64,000 nucleotides of DNA from Bacteroides sp. GTDB lineage: Bacteria; Bacteroidota; Bacteroidia; Bacteroidales; Muribaculaceae. Under the pieces are notes generated by a model, which was not told where the DNA came from, made no database searches, and was given only the letters and a program-made list of their open reading frames with translations. The stretch's first letter is position 1; each line of letters opens with the position of its first letter. A program made the position numbers and the translations under genes. The stretch is from positions 1-64,000 of the forward strand of contig JAAVCL010000016.1 of NCBI GenBank assembly GCA_014802335.1. The letters are read 5' to 3'. Shown one piece after another: positions 27,001-36,773 of this stretch.

Positions 27001-27482
27001 ATTGCCATATAGTTTTCAACAAATTCCTCTGTATACTTGGAGTCATCGGCATAAACGTTGAATACCATCAGCATTGATGACTGACGTTTCTGGGTTGTCA
27101 CACCCACCTGGTTGACCTCAGACGGAAGAAATGACGCGGCTTTCGCAACACGGTTCTGCACATCAACCGCAGCCATATCCGGGTCTGTTCCCGATTTGAA
27201 ATATACACTGATTTCGGCAGAACCGTTATTGGATGCTGAAGAGTACATGTAGTCCATATTCTCAGCACCGTTGATTTGCTCTTCAAGAGGTGCGATAACG
27301 GAGTTTAGCACTGACTGTGCATTCGCACCTGTATAGGTGGTTCGAACGCTAATTGTCGGGGGCGCAATGTTCGGATATTGCTCAATAGGAAGCGAGAGCA
27401 ATCCCAGGATACCGAATATCACGATAAAGATCGAGATAACGGTTGAGAGCACCGGCCGATTTATAAATGTTGATAATTTCAT
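24093..27482 (-). CDS. RND multidrug efflux pump (AcrB/HAE1 type) with an extra two-helix insertion
   Basis: This 1129-aa inner-membrane proton/drug antiporter starts MKLSTFINRPVLSTVISIFIVIFG. It has the paired aspartates of the proton relay in TM4 (Asp405-Asp406 within AIVVDDAIVVVE) and the usual large periplasmic loops. E. coli AcrB has 1049 residues. The surplus here is mostly at about residues 510-585, between TM6 and TM7: a charged helix, then two hydrophobic segments (around MITSLFLLAAIVFLVLGWY and IIACVVALIGVIGMF), then QKEFIDAFNKQFNRLL, after which the normal sequence resumes. It is the middle gene of the adaptor-pump-channel operon. Confidence 0.95.
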   Translation of the reverse strand: MKLSTFINRPVLSTVISIFIVIFGILGLLSLPIEQYPNIAPPTISVRTTYTGANAQSVLNSVIAPLEEQINGAENMDYMYSSASNNGSAEISVYFKSGTDPDMAAVDVQNRVAKAASFLPSEVNQVGVTTQKRQSSMLMVFNVYADDSKYTEEFVENYMAINIIPVIKRVSGVGDANVMGADYSMRIWLKPDIMAQYNLMPTDVSAALAEQNIEAAPGQFGESGNQSFQYVMRYKGRLSEETDFENIVIKALPTGEMLYLKDVADVELGRLSYGFHSTTNGHIGVAAMVMQSAGSNATQVVNEIQAELDKFQKDCPEGIKIVTTMDVNQFLFASIHEVVKTLIEAFALVFLVVFIFLQDFRSTIIPMIAIPVALIGTFFLMKIFGFTINLLTLSALVLAIAIVVDDAIVVVEAVHAKLDEGYKSARLASIDAMNDIASALISITLVMMLVFIPVSFMGGPSGVFYRQFGLTMAMAIFLSAVNALTLTPALCAIFLKAHDKEGEEKPLGTRMKEAYGAAGEEVKKAYKKRFSFKLSPMITSLFLLAAIVFLVLGWYEFENVVESIIACVVALIGVIGMFQKEFIDAFNKQFNRLLNFYSKIVSWFISHKLIGFGFVAASIGVLVWLMSITATSLVPNEDTGTLMGVVDMPPATSLERTKHIMDEVDSIASTIPAISIRNAITGYSFVAGQGNTYGSFIIKLKPWDERDEKTESSQAILGQLSAKCSQIKDGRIMFFQPPMISGYSVSNGFEIKLQDKTGGDINQFFKVYQTFIAALNARPEIAMAYSTFNPSFPQYMVELDVAKIKKAGLTQNTILQTLQAYYGGMYISNFNKFGKLYRVMMQASPDARVSPETLKQVKVRNGAEMAPISNFVSLKRVYGPDVINRFNMFTTISVTGNPSPGTSSGEAIAAIEEVAAQTLPVGYGYEYSGITREEASTSSGSTGYIFGLVLLFVYLLLSAQYESYILPFSVILSVPFGLMGSFIFAQMLRIDNNIYLQISLIMLIGLLAKNAILIVEFALERRRTGVSIINSAILGSKARLRPILMTSFAMIIGLLPLMFATGAGANGYNALGTGAIGGMLIGMILQVIVVPALFVAFQIIQEKITPVKWSDTDNTQLSSELEQYNRHKD

Positions 27483-27520
27483 ATTTGTTTCTGCTTATAA
27501 TGCGTTGCTGTTTTATGCAG

Positions 27521-28678
27521 TTATTTTTTGGGGGTAATGACCATATCGTCTCTAACGGAAATACCCACACCTTCTGTCACAATGCGTTCTCCGGGTTTCA
27601 GACCTCCAACAACTATATAATTCTGACCGTCGCTCTGATCAGCAACTTGAATTGAACGGGATTTAACCTTATTGCTGTCATTTACAACATATACGAATTT
27701 CATATCTTGCATTTCGTAGGTGGCAGCTTGCGGTATAAGCATCACATTATTCTTCACTTGAGGAATATTCACAGTTCCCGTATTTCCACTGTGTAACATT
27801 CCCTGAGGATTTGGGAAAATAGCCTTTGCAGTTGCACTTCCCGTTGACGGATCAATAACTCCGGAAATTGAAATTATCTTTCCCGGATGATTATATCTTT
27901 CTCCGTTTGCTAGTGTCAGGGTCACTTCAGGCATTTTTGCAATAGCATCCTGTAATGAACGCTTTCCATCGTCGGTCAAAGCAAGAATGTCCTTTTCGTT
28001 GAGTGCAAAGGTTGCTCGCATGTCACTGTTATTTGAAAGTACCGTTAATAATGACTGGGGAGAAACAAGTGAACCCTCACGGTATGGTATTTGTCCTACA
28101 ACTCCCGCTTCAGGTGCAGTAACAACTGAAAATGCCAGATTGCGTTTTGCTGAGGTTAAATTTGCCATGGCCTGGCCAATCTGCGATTTGGTTGCATTCA
28201 ACTGGGCCACCGCTGCATTATATGAATCTACAGAAGTCTGATAGGCCGGTTTTGAAATGATGTTCTTGTCAAGAAGCATCTTGTTGTTATCCATATTTGT
28301 CTTGGCAGTGTTTACATTGGCCTGAGCTACCGCTACCGACGATTTTGCTGCATCAACAGCAGCTTGAGCTGCGTCGACGGCAGCCTGTAACTGTACTTGA
28401 TCAATAACGAATAGCGTCTGTCCTTTAGAAACCTTTTGACCCTCTTCCACACATACTTTGGTTAGGAAACCCTGAACTTGAGGACGAATCTCGATGTCGT
28501 TTTCTCCTTCAAGTGTTGTGGGCATACCTGACTCAAGAGTTGTGTTCTCTTCGCTTACTGTTAGAACTGCAAGCTCCGGAGCTTGCTGCTGTTGTTCTGT
28601 CTTACCCTTGCATGAGGGCAGAATCAATCCAAGTGCCAATGTTGGCAGCAGGAGTGTGCTGACTCTTTTAATTACCAT
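27521..28678 (-). CDS. RND efflux periplasmic adaptor lipoprotein (AcrA/MexA type)
   Basis: This 385-aa membrane fusion protein has a lipobox (LALGLILPSC, Cys at residue 23). Lipoyl half-motifs surround EIRPQVQGFLTKVCVEEGQKVSKGQTLF. A long alanine-rich coiled-coil hairpin (QAAVDAAQAAVDAAKSSVAVAQANVNTAK..) and beta-barrel and membrane-proximal domains follow, ending YIVVGGLKPGERIVTEGV. It bridges the inner-membrane pump and outer-membrane channel. First gene of the operon, 38 bp ahead of the pump. No local regulator gene is seen. Confidence 0.95.
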   Translation of the reverse strand: MVIKRVSTLLLPTLALGLILPSCKGKTEQQQQAPELAVLTVSEENTTLESGMPTTLEGENDIEIRPQVQGFLTKVCVEEGQKVSKGQTLFVIDQVQLQAAVDAAQAAVDAAKSSVAVAQANVNTAKTNMDNNKMLLDKNIISKPAYQTSVDSYNAAVAQLNATKSQIGQAMANLTSAKRNLAFSVVTAPEAGVVGQIPYREGSLVSPQSLLTVLSNNSDMRATFALNEKDILALTDDGKRSLQDAIAKMPEVTLTLANGERYNHPGKIISISGVIDPSTGSATAKAIFPNPQGMLHSGNTGTVNIPQVKNNVMLIPQAATYEMQDMKFVYVVNDSNKVKSRSIQVADQSDGQNYIVVGGLKPGERIVTEGVGISVRDDMVITPKK

Positions 28679-28999
28679 CTTTTTAATTATTATTTCGTTT
28701 AATTTATTTTTTCTGTGGAATCAATGCTGTTCTATCTGTTTTTCAAAATTATGATTTCAGAGAAACCTTTTGATCTGCAGCTTGAGATGTAAACCGATGT
28801 TCCATACGTATTGGTAATTTCACGCAGTTAAAATCAAAGTAGGGATTGTTAATGTTGTCTTTCAAATGTTAATGCGTTCTAAATTACAACAATTCAGAAC
28901 TATAATCGGTTATCTCTTTTTTTGTTTTTTAAGCCGAAATAAAATTATTATATTCCTTAAAATCTCCTGTTTTCTGAAACTATTATCATTTTGAATATG

Positions 29000-29061
29000 C
29001 AAAGTTACTAAAATTTAATTTACGATGTGCCTTTTTGACCTTTAAATGCGCCAATTTGACC
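29000..29061 (-). promoter_or_regulatory. Candidate efflux-operon promoter with two direct repeats
   Basis: On the minus strand TAACTTTG (29000-29007) fits the -7 motif but there is no TTTG at -33. Instead two 15-bp direct repeats, TGTGCCTTTTTGACC (29026-29040) and TGCGCCAATTTGACC (29047-29061), identical at 12 positions, sit exactly 21 bp apart and cover the -33 region. Two helical turns of spacing suits a regulator binding one DNA face, such as an AraC-type activator. Confidence 0.4.
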
Positions 29062-29257
29062 AATAATATTCCAATTAGAAAACTAATTTTATAAAAATAG
29101 TTTTGCAGGATAATCATCCAAAATCAAGTTCTTCATTGTTATGGATATTCGGCTGTTACCCTTACGTACATTGACAGGCAAAAGTCAATAAAAACAGCAA
29201 TCCGCTTCAATGATTATAAATGCATTGATGTTTTTAATGCTTCCATGTTTATAAATA

Positions 29258-29286
29258 AAGAAGCAGCCTGCGGGAGGCTGCTTCTT
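29258..29286 (-). terminator. Terminator of rsfS-ftsH
   Basis: A perfect 12-bp stem (AAGAAGCAGCCT 29258-29269 and its complement 29275-29286) with a 5-base loop lies 16 bp after the ftsH stop codon. The minus-strand continuation is T-rich (TTCTTTATTTAT). Confidence 0.75.
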
Positions 29287-29301
29287 ATATGGGTGCAAAA
29301 A

Positions 29302-31380
29302 TTATTTATTAAAAGGAGGTGGGATCCCAGCATCTTCATCTTGAGGTTGAGGCAGTTTCCCATCGTCTGAAGTGGAATCTTCATGATGATTCTTTTTCTC
29401 AAGATCATCATAGCGATCATTAAAATCCTTATTGCCTCCCTCGGGGGAATCTTGTTTCTTGTTCAGCTCCAATATTTCATCGGTTCTTGATTTCCATTGA
29501 CGCTTTCCAAGAATTTTTTCTACATCGTCGTGGAAAATAACCTCTTTCTCAACAAGCATATCTCTGATTTCGTTATGCTGTTTGGAATATTTTCTCAAAA
29601 TTGATTTGGCGCGCTCGTACTGTTCGTTAACAATACGTTTCACTTCCGAGTCAATAATTTGAGCTGTTTCATCGGAATATGGTTTTGTGAATCCCATTTC
29701 CTGGCCGGTAGAATCATTATAATTCAAGTTTGGCAGTTTGTCGCTCATACCATAGACAAGCACAAGAGAACGAGCTATCTTAGTGCATTTCTCAAGGTCA
29801 TCACTTGCACCGGTGCCAACTTCGCCCAAGAATACTTCTTCGGCAGCCCGACCTCCGAGCAGACCACACATTGTGTCAAGCAAGGCTTGTGTAGGAATGA
29901 TCTGTCGAGCTTCCGGTGCATACCAGGCGGCTCCTAATGCTCGCCCGCGGGGCACGATAGTTACCTTTACAAGCGGATTCCCATATTTGGTCATCCAGGT
30001 AATCGTGGCATGTCCAGCTTCGTGAGTCGCGATGGCCAACTTCTCTTCATCTGTTATTATTCTGGATTTCTTTTCGAGGCCTCCAACTATTCTATCAATT
30101 GCAGCCATGAAATCATCCCAATCAACAGATTCTTTATTATTGCGAGCTGCAATAAGGGCTGCTTCATTACATACATTCGCAATGTCTGCACCCGAGAAAC
30201 CTTGTGTCTGACGTGCGAGTTGTTGAACATCAAGCTTGCTATTGCATTTTATATTGCGCAAATGCACTTGGAAGATTTCTTCTCGGTCGGTAAGTTCAGG
30301 AAGATCAACATATATTTGACGATCAAAACGACCGGGTCGAAGAAGTGCCTTATCAAGCATGTCGGCACGGTTCGTGGCAGCAAGACAGATAACACCATTG
30401 TTCGAAGAAAATCCATCCATGGCCGTCAGCAACTGGTTCAGCGTGTTTTCACGTTCATCATTTGAACCCATATTCGGATTTCTTCCGCGAGCCCGCCCCA
30501 CTGCGTCGATCTCGTCAATAAATACGATACATGGAGCCTTCTCTTTTGCCTGCTTAAACAAGTCGCGTACACGGGCAGCACCGACGCCGACAAACATTTC
30601 CACGAAGTCAGAACCAGACATCGATAGGAAAGGAACATCAGCTTCTCCTGCCACTGCCTTGGCAAGCAAGGTCTTACCTGTTCCCGGAGGGCCAACTAAA
30701 AGGGCTCCCTTCGGAATTTTTGCTCCTAATTCGGTGTAACGTTGCGGGTTTTTAAGAAATTCTACTATTTCTTCAATTTCAACCTTTGCTTCTGAAAGAC
30801 CGGCAACATCCTTAAATGTCACATTTGTGCCATTATTTTTATCAAATACCGTAGCCTTTGATTTTCCGACATTAAAGATACCGCCTCCCGATCCGGGCCC
30901 TCCGCTCATGCGTCGTGACAGCGCCACCATTACTATTATCAGTAGAACAATTGGACCGAAGTTGATTAAAATCTTCATCAAGTCGCTGCCTTTCTCATAA
31001 TTAACCTTTATTTCAGGTTTCCCTTGTGTGGTGAGGGCAGCATTCCATGAATCTAATTTTTCTTGAATTTTATCATTGGAGGGTATGGTTGTTTCTATTT
31101 TTTTCTCACCGGACATTTGGGGAGACATATCGAATTTCAAGTTTTTCGCTCCTTGCTTGGTAAGAAAACCTTCCGCAATCCCGTTTTGGGATTGAACAAC
31201 GATTTTATCTATATCTCCTGCAAGGGCCGCATTCTCAAATTCTGTCCAGTTAACACTTTTTGTTTGAGAACCGTCTTGAAAATAATATAAAGCGATTAAT
31301 GAAAAAGCAAGAAGTCCATACATCCAATACATATTGAATAATGGCTTCCTGTTGTTACGTTTTTTGTTCTGCTGGAACAT
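29302..31380 (-). CDS. ftsH: ATP-dependent zinc metalloprotease FtsH
   Basis: This 692-aa membrane AAA+ protease degrades unassembled membrane proteins and short-lived cytoplasmic proteins. It has an N-terminal helix (about 17-34), a periplasmic domain to 130 and a second helix at 137-154. The AAA module has Walker A GPPGTGKT at 230-237, Walker [10 protein letters not shown] and the second region of homology [20 protein letters not shown]. The zinc site HEAGH is at 453-457. The C-terminal tail is acidic and low-complexity, ending PPPFNK. It lies 48 bp downstream of rsfS and is followed by a terminator. Confidence 0.97.
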   Translation of the reverse strand: MFQQNKKRNNRKPLFNMYWMYGLLAFSLIALYYFQDGSQTKSVNWTEFENAALAGDIDKIVVQSQNGIAEGFLTKQGAKNLKFDMSPQMSGEKKIETTIPSNDKIQEKLDSWNAALTTQGKPEIKVNYEKGSDLMKILINFGPIVLLIIVMVALSRRMSGGPGSGGGIFNVGKSKATVFDKNNGTNVTFKDVAGLSEAKVEIEEIVEFLKNPQRYTELGAKIPKGALLVGPPGTGKTLLAKAVAGEADVPFLSMSGSDFVEMFVGVGAARVRDLFKQAKEKAPCIVFIDEIDAVGRARGRNPNMGSNDERENTLNQLLTAMDGFSSNNGVICLAATNRADMLDKALLRPGRFDRQIYVDLPELTDREEIFQVHLRNIKCNSKLDVQQLARQTQGFSGADIANVCNEAALIAARNNKESVDWDDFMAAIDRIVGGLEKKSRIITDEEKLAIATHEAGHATITWMTKYGNPLVKVTIVPRGRALGAAWYAPEARQIIPTQALLDTMCGLLGGRAAEEVFLGEVGTGASDDLEKCTKIARSLVLVYGMSDKLPNLNYNDSTGQEMGFTKPYSDETAQIIDSEVKRIVNEQYERAKSILRKYSKQHNEIRDMLVEKEVIFHDDVEKILGKRQWKSRTDEILELNKKQDSPEGGNKDFNDRYDDLEKKNHHEDSTSDDGKLPQPQDEDAGIPPPFNK

Positions 31381-31428
31381 CTTATATTTATTTTTCTATT
31401 AATTTTCAGTTAACTCTGTCACCAAAAT

Positions 31429-31815
31429 TTAATCAAGGTTCGGCAATTCTATTAAGTCTGCATCGCTCCAAAGGTCTTCAAGATTGTAAAATTCTCTGAA
31501 TTCGGGAACAAATACATGAACAATTAAATCACCATAATCGATTACTATCCATTGGGAGTTCCTGTAGCCATCATAATTATAAGGCTTTGTGCCTGTCTTT
31601 TCACGAACAGATTCTCTTATATTATCTGCTATCGCAGATACCTGAGAGGTTGATTTTCCCTCACATATTATGAAAGAACGGGAGGGAGCGGACTCCAATT
31701 TTGAGAAATCTATTTTTGTTATATTTATGCCCTTGCGATCTTGAATTGCATTTACGACCGCTTCTTCAAGTTTGCTAAAGTTGTGGCTTGCAGTAGGTTG
31801 TGTATTGTCTGTCAT
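31429..31815 (-). CDS. rsfS: Ribosomal silencing factor RsfS
   Basis: This 128-aa protein binds L14 on the 50S subunit and blocks joining of the 30S when nutrients are scarce. It shows the family core FIICEGKSTSQVSAIADNIRESV, then KPYNYDGYRNSQWIVIDYGDLIVHVFVPEFREFYNLEDLW, the latter nearly diagnostic. It is the first gene of an rsfS-ftsH unit, an arrangement I recall as common in Bacteroidales. Confidence 0.95.
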   Translation of the reverse strand: MTDNTQPTASHNFSKLEEAVVNAIQDRKGINITKIDFSKLESAPSRSFIICEGKSTSQVSAIADNIRESVREKTGTKPYNYDGYRNSQWIVIDYGDLIVHVFVPEFREFYNLEDLWSDADLIELPNLD

Positions 31816-32085
31816 TTTTAATTTATATACTTTTCGAGATACACTTAATTTATTGCTTTAAAGTGTGCACAATAATTGGGGAGAAATATATTCCTCTCCT
31901 CATAACATATTAACAAAACTTATGCCAAATCTATCATGTAAAAAAATTTTTTTAAGTATCTTCTTATTTATAACCGAAAGTGTTTTATTTGTGGCATATA
32001 GTGCTCCTGAAAATTATAATATTTTAAATTTCAGATATTTATTTTGTTAAATTGACATTCTTATAATGTTATTATAGATATTTGT

Positions 32086-32538
32086 TTACTCTCGTAACCG
32101 AGAATCAATTATTATCGTAACCGGCCCGTCATTTATCAAACTTACTTTCATATCTGCCCCAAAAATTCCCTTTTTAACTTCTGTTTCAGTAAGTAAGGAT
32201 AACCTTTCGCAAAAATCTAAATACAAAAGGTTGGCCGGTTCAGGATTTTCAGCCCTTATGTAGCTTGGTCGGTTCCCCTTCCGAGTTGACGCTGTCAATG
32301 TAAATTGGCTGATGGCTAATATTTCTCCTCCGATTTCACAAACAGAGAGATTCATTTTGCCTTCATCGTCAGAGAAAATACGCATATTGGCAACTTTATG
32401 AGCCAACCATTCTGAATCTTCCTGAGAATCCCCCTTTTCTACGCCGACAAGTATCATTAATCCCCGGTTTATCTCTCCACATTTAGCGCCATCAACACTT
32501 ACTGACGCTTCCATTACTCTTTGTATAACTAATCTCAT
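32086..32538 (-). CDS. dtd: D-aminoacyl-tRNA deacylase
   Basis: This 150-aa homodimeric hydrolase removes D-amino acids (and glycine from tRNA-Ala) from tRNAs. Both signature motifs that form the chiral-proofreading pocket are present, SQFTL and the cross-subunit NDGPVT near the C terminus, along with MRLVIQRV at the start and GVEKGDS. Length is standard. It is divergent from the TonB receptor gene, with a truncated family C repeat in the gap between them. Confidence 0.97.
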   Translation of the reverse strand: MRLVIQRVMEASVSVDGAKCGEINRGLMILVGVEKGDSQEDSEWLAHKVANMRIFSDDEGKMNLSVCEIGGEILAISQFTLTASTRKGNRPSYIRAENPEPANLLYLDFCERLSLLTETEVKKGIFGADMKVSLINDGPVTIIIDSRLRE

Positions 32539-32559
32539 TTTATGGTAAATTCTGATTTG

Positions 32560-32607
32560 TAAGATGTGTTAGAAATAATTTTTAGAAATAATTTAACGTA
32601 TTGAGTT
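32560..32607 (+). repeat. Truncated family C element (left end only)
   Basis: TAAGATGTGTTAGAAATAAT and, after a short duplication, AAATAATTTAACGTATTGAG match the left arm of the element at 6730-6770. No right arm or core is found before the TonB receptor gene. Confidence 0.6.
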
Positions 32608-32712
32608 CTTATTTAAACGGTGTCATATATGAAATTAATATAGAAATATCGTTTATAAATTTTAGGTCGCTAAACTACAAAATAATAAAGTGTGGGAGTC
32701 GTTCATATAACA

Positions 32713-35121
32713 ATGAGAACTATTAAATTTATAATCATCTTTCTGCTCTCGACCATAGCTATAAATGGTTATGCCGAGAATGTGCGAATATCCGGAAAGG
32801 TTGTTGATAATGAGGATAAACCTGTGGAATTTGCTACTGTCCAGATTGCGCGTACGGCTATAGGTACAAACACTAACTTAAAGGGAGATTACTCACTTAC
32901 TGTGGCTCAAAAAGACACAATTGAGATGGCCTTCAGTTGTATAGGTTTCAAAACTGTGCATCATAAGTTGCTGAATGCCAAGGGAGATTTAACTTTGAAT
33001 GTTCGTCTATATCCCATTGATATTGACCTTCGAGAAATAGAAGTCATAGGTTATCGTCAGAATTCCAACGGCATGCAGACTCTCAACACTGAGAGTTATA
33101 AATTATCTCCTGATGTATCGGGAGGTAGTGTGGAAGCCCTCATAACAACAATGCCCGGTGTAAATTCAAGTAACGAAATGAGTTCTCAATACTCTGTGCG
33201 CGGAGGGTCGTTCGATGAAAATTCTGTGTATATTAATGGATTGGAACTTTATCGTCCTCAACTTGTGCGTAGCGGTCAACAAGAGGGTATGAGTGTTATC
33301 AATCCTAACATGGTGGGTAACATTAAATTTTCATCAGGAGGTTTCCCCGCCAGATACGCAGATAAAATGTCTTCTGCTCTTGACATTCAATACCGAGAAC
33401 CTGAAGCTTTTGAAGGGGCTGTAAACTTAAGTATGATGGGAGCCGAACTTGCCGTCGGTAATAACACAGGCAAATTCTCTCAACTTACCGGTGTCCGGTT
33501 TAAGAAAAACAATTCTTTACTTTCCACCATGGAAACTAAAGGAGAATACGATCCTACTTTCTTTGATTTTCAGACGAATATAAACTATAAACCAAGCGAG
33601 AGAGTAACTATTAATTTACTCGGAAATATCGCTATTAATAATTTCAATTTCAAACCTCAAGACAGAGAAACAACTTTTGGTACTTCCGAAGATGCCAAGA
33701 GTTTCAAAGTATTTTTTGACGGAGAAGAAAAAGATAAATTCGAAACATATTTCGGTTCTCTATCCGCCACATACAGACATAATAAAGCTACAAGTTTTAC
33801 CTTGGCAGCCGGCGGATTTCTTTCTAATGAACTTGTTTCATACGATATTTCAGGAGAATATTGGCTTGATCAGGCCGGAACTGCCGGATCGGAAGGTATT
33901 GGCGGAGAGCTGGGGGTAGGTAAATACATGGAACACTCTCGTAACAGATTAAAGACCTCGGTTCTGCAGATCTCTTTAACCGGACTTACAAGGTTCAGAG
34001 CCAACAATATCGCTTATGGAATAGGCTATCAACAGGAGAAATTCCACGACCGTACGAAAGAATGGGAGTGGCGTGATTCTGCCGGGTATTCTTTACCGAC
34101 ACATCCGGAGGGCGTTCATTTGGTCTATAATCTTAGTTCCCGTCAGAACGTTAATATTAACCGAATGCATGCATACATCGAAGATGCAGTATATTTAAGC
34201 AACAATTTTGCTTATATGACTTTGAACGGAGGCTTGCGTTTTTCCTATAATAGTTTCAACAAGGAATTCTTGATTTCACCTCGTGTTAATTTTTCAGTTA
34301 ATCCGGTGAATGCGCCTAATTGGTATTTCAGATTGGGCGGAGGCCTTTACTACCAATCTCCATTTTATAAAGAATATCGCGAAATCGTTGAGGATGATTA
34401 CGGAAATTGTGTAATAGAGTTGAATGATAAAATAAAATCACCCCGAAGTATCCAGTTTATTTTAGGTGCGGATTATACTTTCCGCGCAATGAACCGCCCA
34501 TTTAAACTTACGGGTGAGGCCTATTATAAGAATTTGAGTAATCTTATTTCGTACGAGTATGATAATTTAAAAATAAATTACTCGGGTCGCAATGATTCAA
34601 AAGGCTATACAATGGGCTTGGATTTTAAATTGTTCGGTCAGTTTGTAGAAGGAAGCGATTCATGGGTAAGTTTTTCTTTAATGAAGACTCAGCAGGATCT
34701 TGACGGGAAAAAGGTGCCTTTACCCAGCGATCAAAGGTATGCAGTCACAGCATACTTTACTGATTATTTTCCCAAATTTCCGAAATTGAAATTTAGTCTG
34801 CGGGGAGTCTTTTCAGATGGTTTGACAATGACCCCGCCGCATACGAGCCGTGCAATTTCTTATTTCCGTGCTCCTGCCTATAAACGTGTTGATATAGGAT
34901 TAAGTTGGCAGTTTGTTGGAGCTCCTACTGATAATGTGCGTAAAACCGGATTTTTCAGTCATTTCAAGAGCATTGTGCTCGGAGTCGATGTGTTCAATCT
35001 TCTTGATATTTCAAACGTGAGCAGTTACTATTGGGTAACAGATGTAAATAACATCCAATATGCCGTGCCCAATTATTTAACCCGTCGCCAATTTAATGTC
35101 CGGCTCTCGTGCGAGTTCTGA
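32713..35121 (+). CDS. TonB-dependent receptor with N-terminal carboxypeptidase-like domain
   Basis: This protein (802 aa from the ATG at 32713) has a signal peptide ending GYA. Next is a CarboxypepD_reg-like domain ([34 protein letters not shown]) at about 22-105. A plug domain follows ([38 protein letters not shown]) and then a 22-strand-type outer-membrane barrel ending in the aromatic-rich [12 protein letters not shown]. An upstream in-frame GTG at 32692 would add seven residues before the signal peptide and is less likely. There is no SusD partner, so this is not a polysaccharide locus. The ligand is unknown. hisS follows after 58 bp. Confidence 0.92.
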   Translation: MRTIKFIIIFLLSTIAINGYAENVRISGKVVDNEDKPVEFATVQIARTAIGTNTNLKGDYSLTVAQKDTIEMAFSCIGFKTVHHKLLNAKGDLTLNVRLYPIDIDLREIEVIGYRQNSNGMQTLNTESYKLSPDVSGGSVEALITTMPGVNSSNEMSSQYSVRGGSFDENSVYINGLELYRPQLVRSGQQEGMSVINPNMVGNIKFSSGGFPARYADKMSSALDIQYREPEAFEGAVNLSMMGAELAVGNNTGKFSQLTGVRFKKNNSLLSTMETKGEYDPTFFDFQTNINYKPSERVTINLLGNIAINNFNFKPQDRETTFGTSEDAKSFKVFFDGEEKDKFETYFGSLSATYRHNKATSFTLAAGGFLSNELVSYDISGEYWLDQAGTAGSEGIGGELGVGKYMEHSRNRLKTSVLQISLTGLTRFRANNIAYGIGYQQEKFHDRTKEWEWRDSAGYSLPTHPEGVHLVYNLSSRQNVNINRMHAYIEDAVYLSNNFAYMTLNGGLRFSYNSFNKEFLISPRVNFSVNPVNAPNWYFRLGGGLYYQSPFYKEYREIVEDDYGNCVIELNDKIKSPRSIQFILGADYTFRAMNRPFKLTGEAYYKNLSNLISYEYDNLKINYSGRNDSKGYTMGLDFKLFGQFVEGSDSWVSFSLMKTQQDLDGKKVPLPSDQRYAVTAYFTDYFPKFPKLKFSLRGVFSDGLTMTPPHTSRAISYFRAPAYKRVDIGLSWQFVGAPTDNVRKTGFFSHFKSIVLGVDVFNLLDISNVSSYYWVTDVNNIQYAVPNYLTRRQFNVRLSCEF

Positions 35122-35179
35122 TAATCACTTGCACATATTGTCGCATTTTACTAATTTAGCTAAAAATATAGATATAAAA

Positions 35180-36541
35180 ATGGCTCAGAAACCAAGTATT
35201 CCAAAGGGAACCCGCGATTTTTCACCGCTCGAAATGGCGCGTCGAAATTATATTTTTGATACCATAAAGCACAATTTTCGTCTTTTCGGATATAAACAGA
35301 TTGAAACTCCCGCAATGGAGAATCTTTCTACTCTAATGGGAAAATATGGAGAGGAAGGAGATAAGCTTTTATTTAAAATTCTCAATTCAGGCGATTTTCT
35401 AAAATCGTGCAGTGACGAGGATCTGCTTTCACGAAATCTTCCCAAATTGACTAATAAAATGTGCGAAAAAGGACTCAGGTATGATTTGACAGTGCCTTTC
35501 GCTCGATTTGTCGTGCAGCATCGTAACGATATTAGTATGCCCTTTAAACGCTACCAGATTCAACCGGTGTGGCGTGCTGACCGCCCTCAGAAAGGCAGAT
35601 ACCGTGAATTTTATCAGTGTGATGCAGATGTGGTCGGTTCTGATTCGCTGCTTAATGAGGTTGAACTCTTGTCTCTTATAGATAATGTCTTTAATCAATT
35701 GGGCATTAAGATTATAATTAAGCTCAACAATAGAAAGATACTTTCCGGTATTGCGGAAGCTATTGGCGAATCAGATAAAATTATCGACATCACAGTTGCT
35801 ATTGACAAGATTGATAAAATCGGAATTGATAATGTCAATAATGAACTTAGGGAAAAGGGATTGGGCGAAAGAGCAATTGAAGCCTTGCAACCTATACTAT
35901 CTCTAAATGGTTCCAATAGTGAAAAATTAGAGGCAATTACCAATATTCTTAAGGATTCAGAAACCGGAGTAAAAGGCATTGAAGAAATCAGAGAGGTGTT
36001 GGAGACTTTCGATGGTTTAGGTCATTTTGCAGAAGTTGAATTAGACCTTTCTCTGGCTCGCGGTCTTAATTATTATACCGGTACTATTGTTGAGGTAAAG
36101 GCTGCGGACGTTCAGATTGGCAGCATCACCGGAGGTGGCAGATACGATAACCTTACAGGAGTTTTTGGAATGTCCGGTTTATCGGGCGTCGGTATTTCTT
36201 TTGGAGCCGACAGAATTTACGATGTAATGACACAACTTGAGCTTTTCCCTGATTCTCTCGATCAAACTGTAAAAGTTATGTTCGTAAATTTTGGTTCAGC
36301 GGAAGCTAAGCAGTCTCTTAAATATATTCATGCTCTAAGAAATGCCGGAATTTCAGCGATGTTGTATCCCGATTCTACAAAATTAAAAAAACAGATGACG
36401 ACAGCATCCTCCGATAATATTCCCTATGTGGCTTTTGTGGGAGAGTCAGAGCTGGGTACTGACAGATTTGTTTTAAAGAATATGGATTCAGGTGAACAAA
36501 AATCTGTTTCAGTTGCCGAAGCCATTGAAACACTTAAGTAA
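35180..36541 (+). CDS. hisS: Histidyl-tRNA synthetase
   Basis: This class II synthetase (453 aa from the ATG at 35180) has [22 protein letters not shown] at the start and motif 2 in [30 protein letters not shown]. The histidine-specific [14 protein letters not shown] and the C-terminal anticodon-binding domain follow. The open frame extends upstream to 35096 inside the TonB receptor's last codons, but that extension has no family support. The TAA stop (36539-36541) is also the first three bases of a family A repeat. Confidence 0.97.
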   Translation: MAQKPSIPKGTRDFSPLEMARRNYIFDTIKHNFRLFGYKQIETPAMENLSTLMGKYGEEGDKLLFKILNSGDFLKSCSDEDLLSRNLPKLTNKMCEKGLRYDLTVPFARFVVQHRNDISMPFKRYQIQPVWRADRPQKGRYREFYQCDADVVGSDSLLNEVELLSLIDNVFNQLGIKIIIKLNNRKILSGIAEAIGESDKIIDITVAIDKIDKIGIDNVNNELREKGLGERAIEALQPILSLNGSNSEKLEAITNILKDSETGVKGIEEIREVLETFDGLGHFAEVELDLSLARGLNYYTGTIVEVKAADVQIGSITGGGRYDNLTGVFGMSGLSGVGISFGADRIYDVMTQLELFPDSLDQTVKVMFVNFGSAEAKQSLKYIHALRNAGISAMLYPDSTKLKKQMTTASSDNIPYVAFVGESELGTDRFVLKNMDSGEQKSVSVAEAIETLK

Positions 36542-36737
36542 GAAGTCGTTTAAACTTTTTACGAAAACCCAATAAGTGTTTAAAATTGTTTTCTTCAAGG
36601 CTAATATTTATTAATATTTTGGCGCCTTTCGATTCTTTTATCAGTCGCATAGCTCGCTATGCTCCTTCTTCAAGAATCAAAATTCGCTCAAAATCTTAAT
36701 AAATCTTAACCTTGAAAAAAGTTTAAACGACTTCTAA
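36539..36737 (-). repeat. Palindromic intergenic element, family A (copy A2, inverted)
   Basis: The element is about 199 bp in the opposite orientation to A1 and A3: the core (36621-36678) reads GAAGGA, hairpin GCATAGC/GCTATGC, GACTGA on the minus strand. Its inner arms are TCAAGGCTAA (36595-36604) and TTAACCTTGA (36706-36715), with one mismatch on + that becomes a G:U pair on the core-sense strand. Its TAAG end overlaps the hisS stop codon. Confidence 0.85.
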
Positions 36738-36773
36738 TTCATAGGATTGTCTTTGCCATAATTTTTTACCGAT

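Larger units (their letters stand above)
28679..29301. other. 623-bp intergenic region between ftsH and the efflux operon
   Basis: Nothing coding was found. It holds the ftsH terminator at 29258-29286, a candidate minus-strand efflux promoter with direct repeats at 29000-29061, and a second weaker -7-like match (TAATTTTG, minus strand, 28744-28751) nearer the adaptor gene. If 29000-29007 is used, the mRNA leader would be over 300 bases long. Confidence 0.55.

Noticed and set aside
35096-35179. Earlier start of hisS inside the TonB receptor gene
   Set aside because: The extra 28 residues do not belong to HisS, whose normal start ([16 protein letters not shown]) is at 35180.
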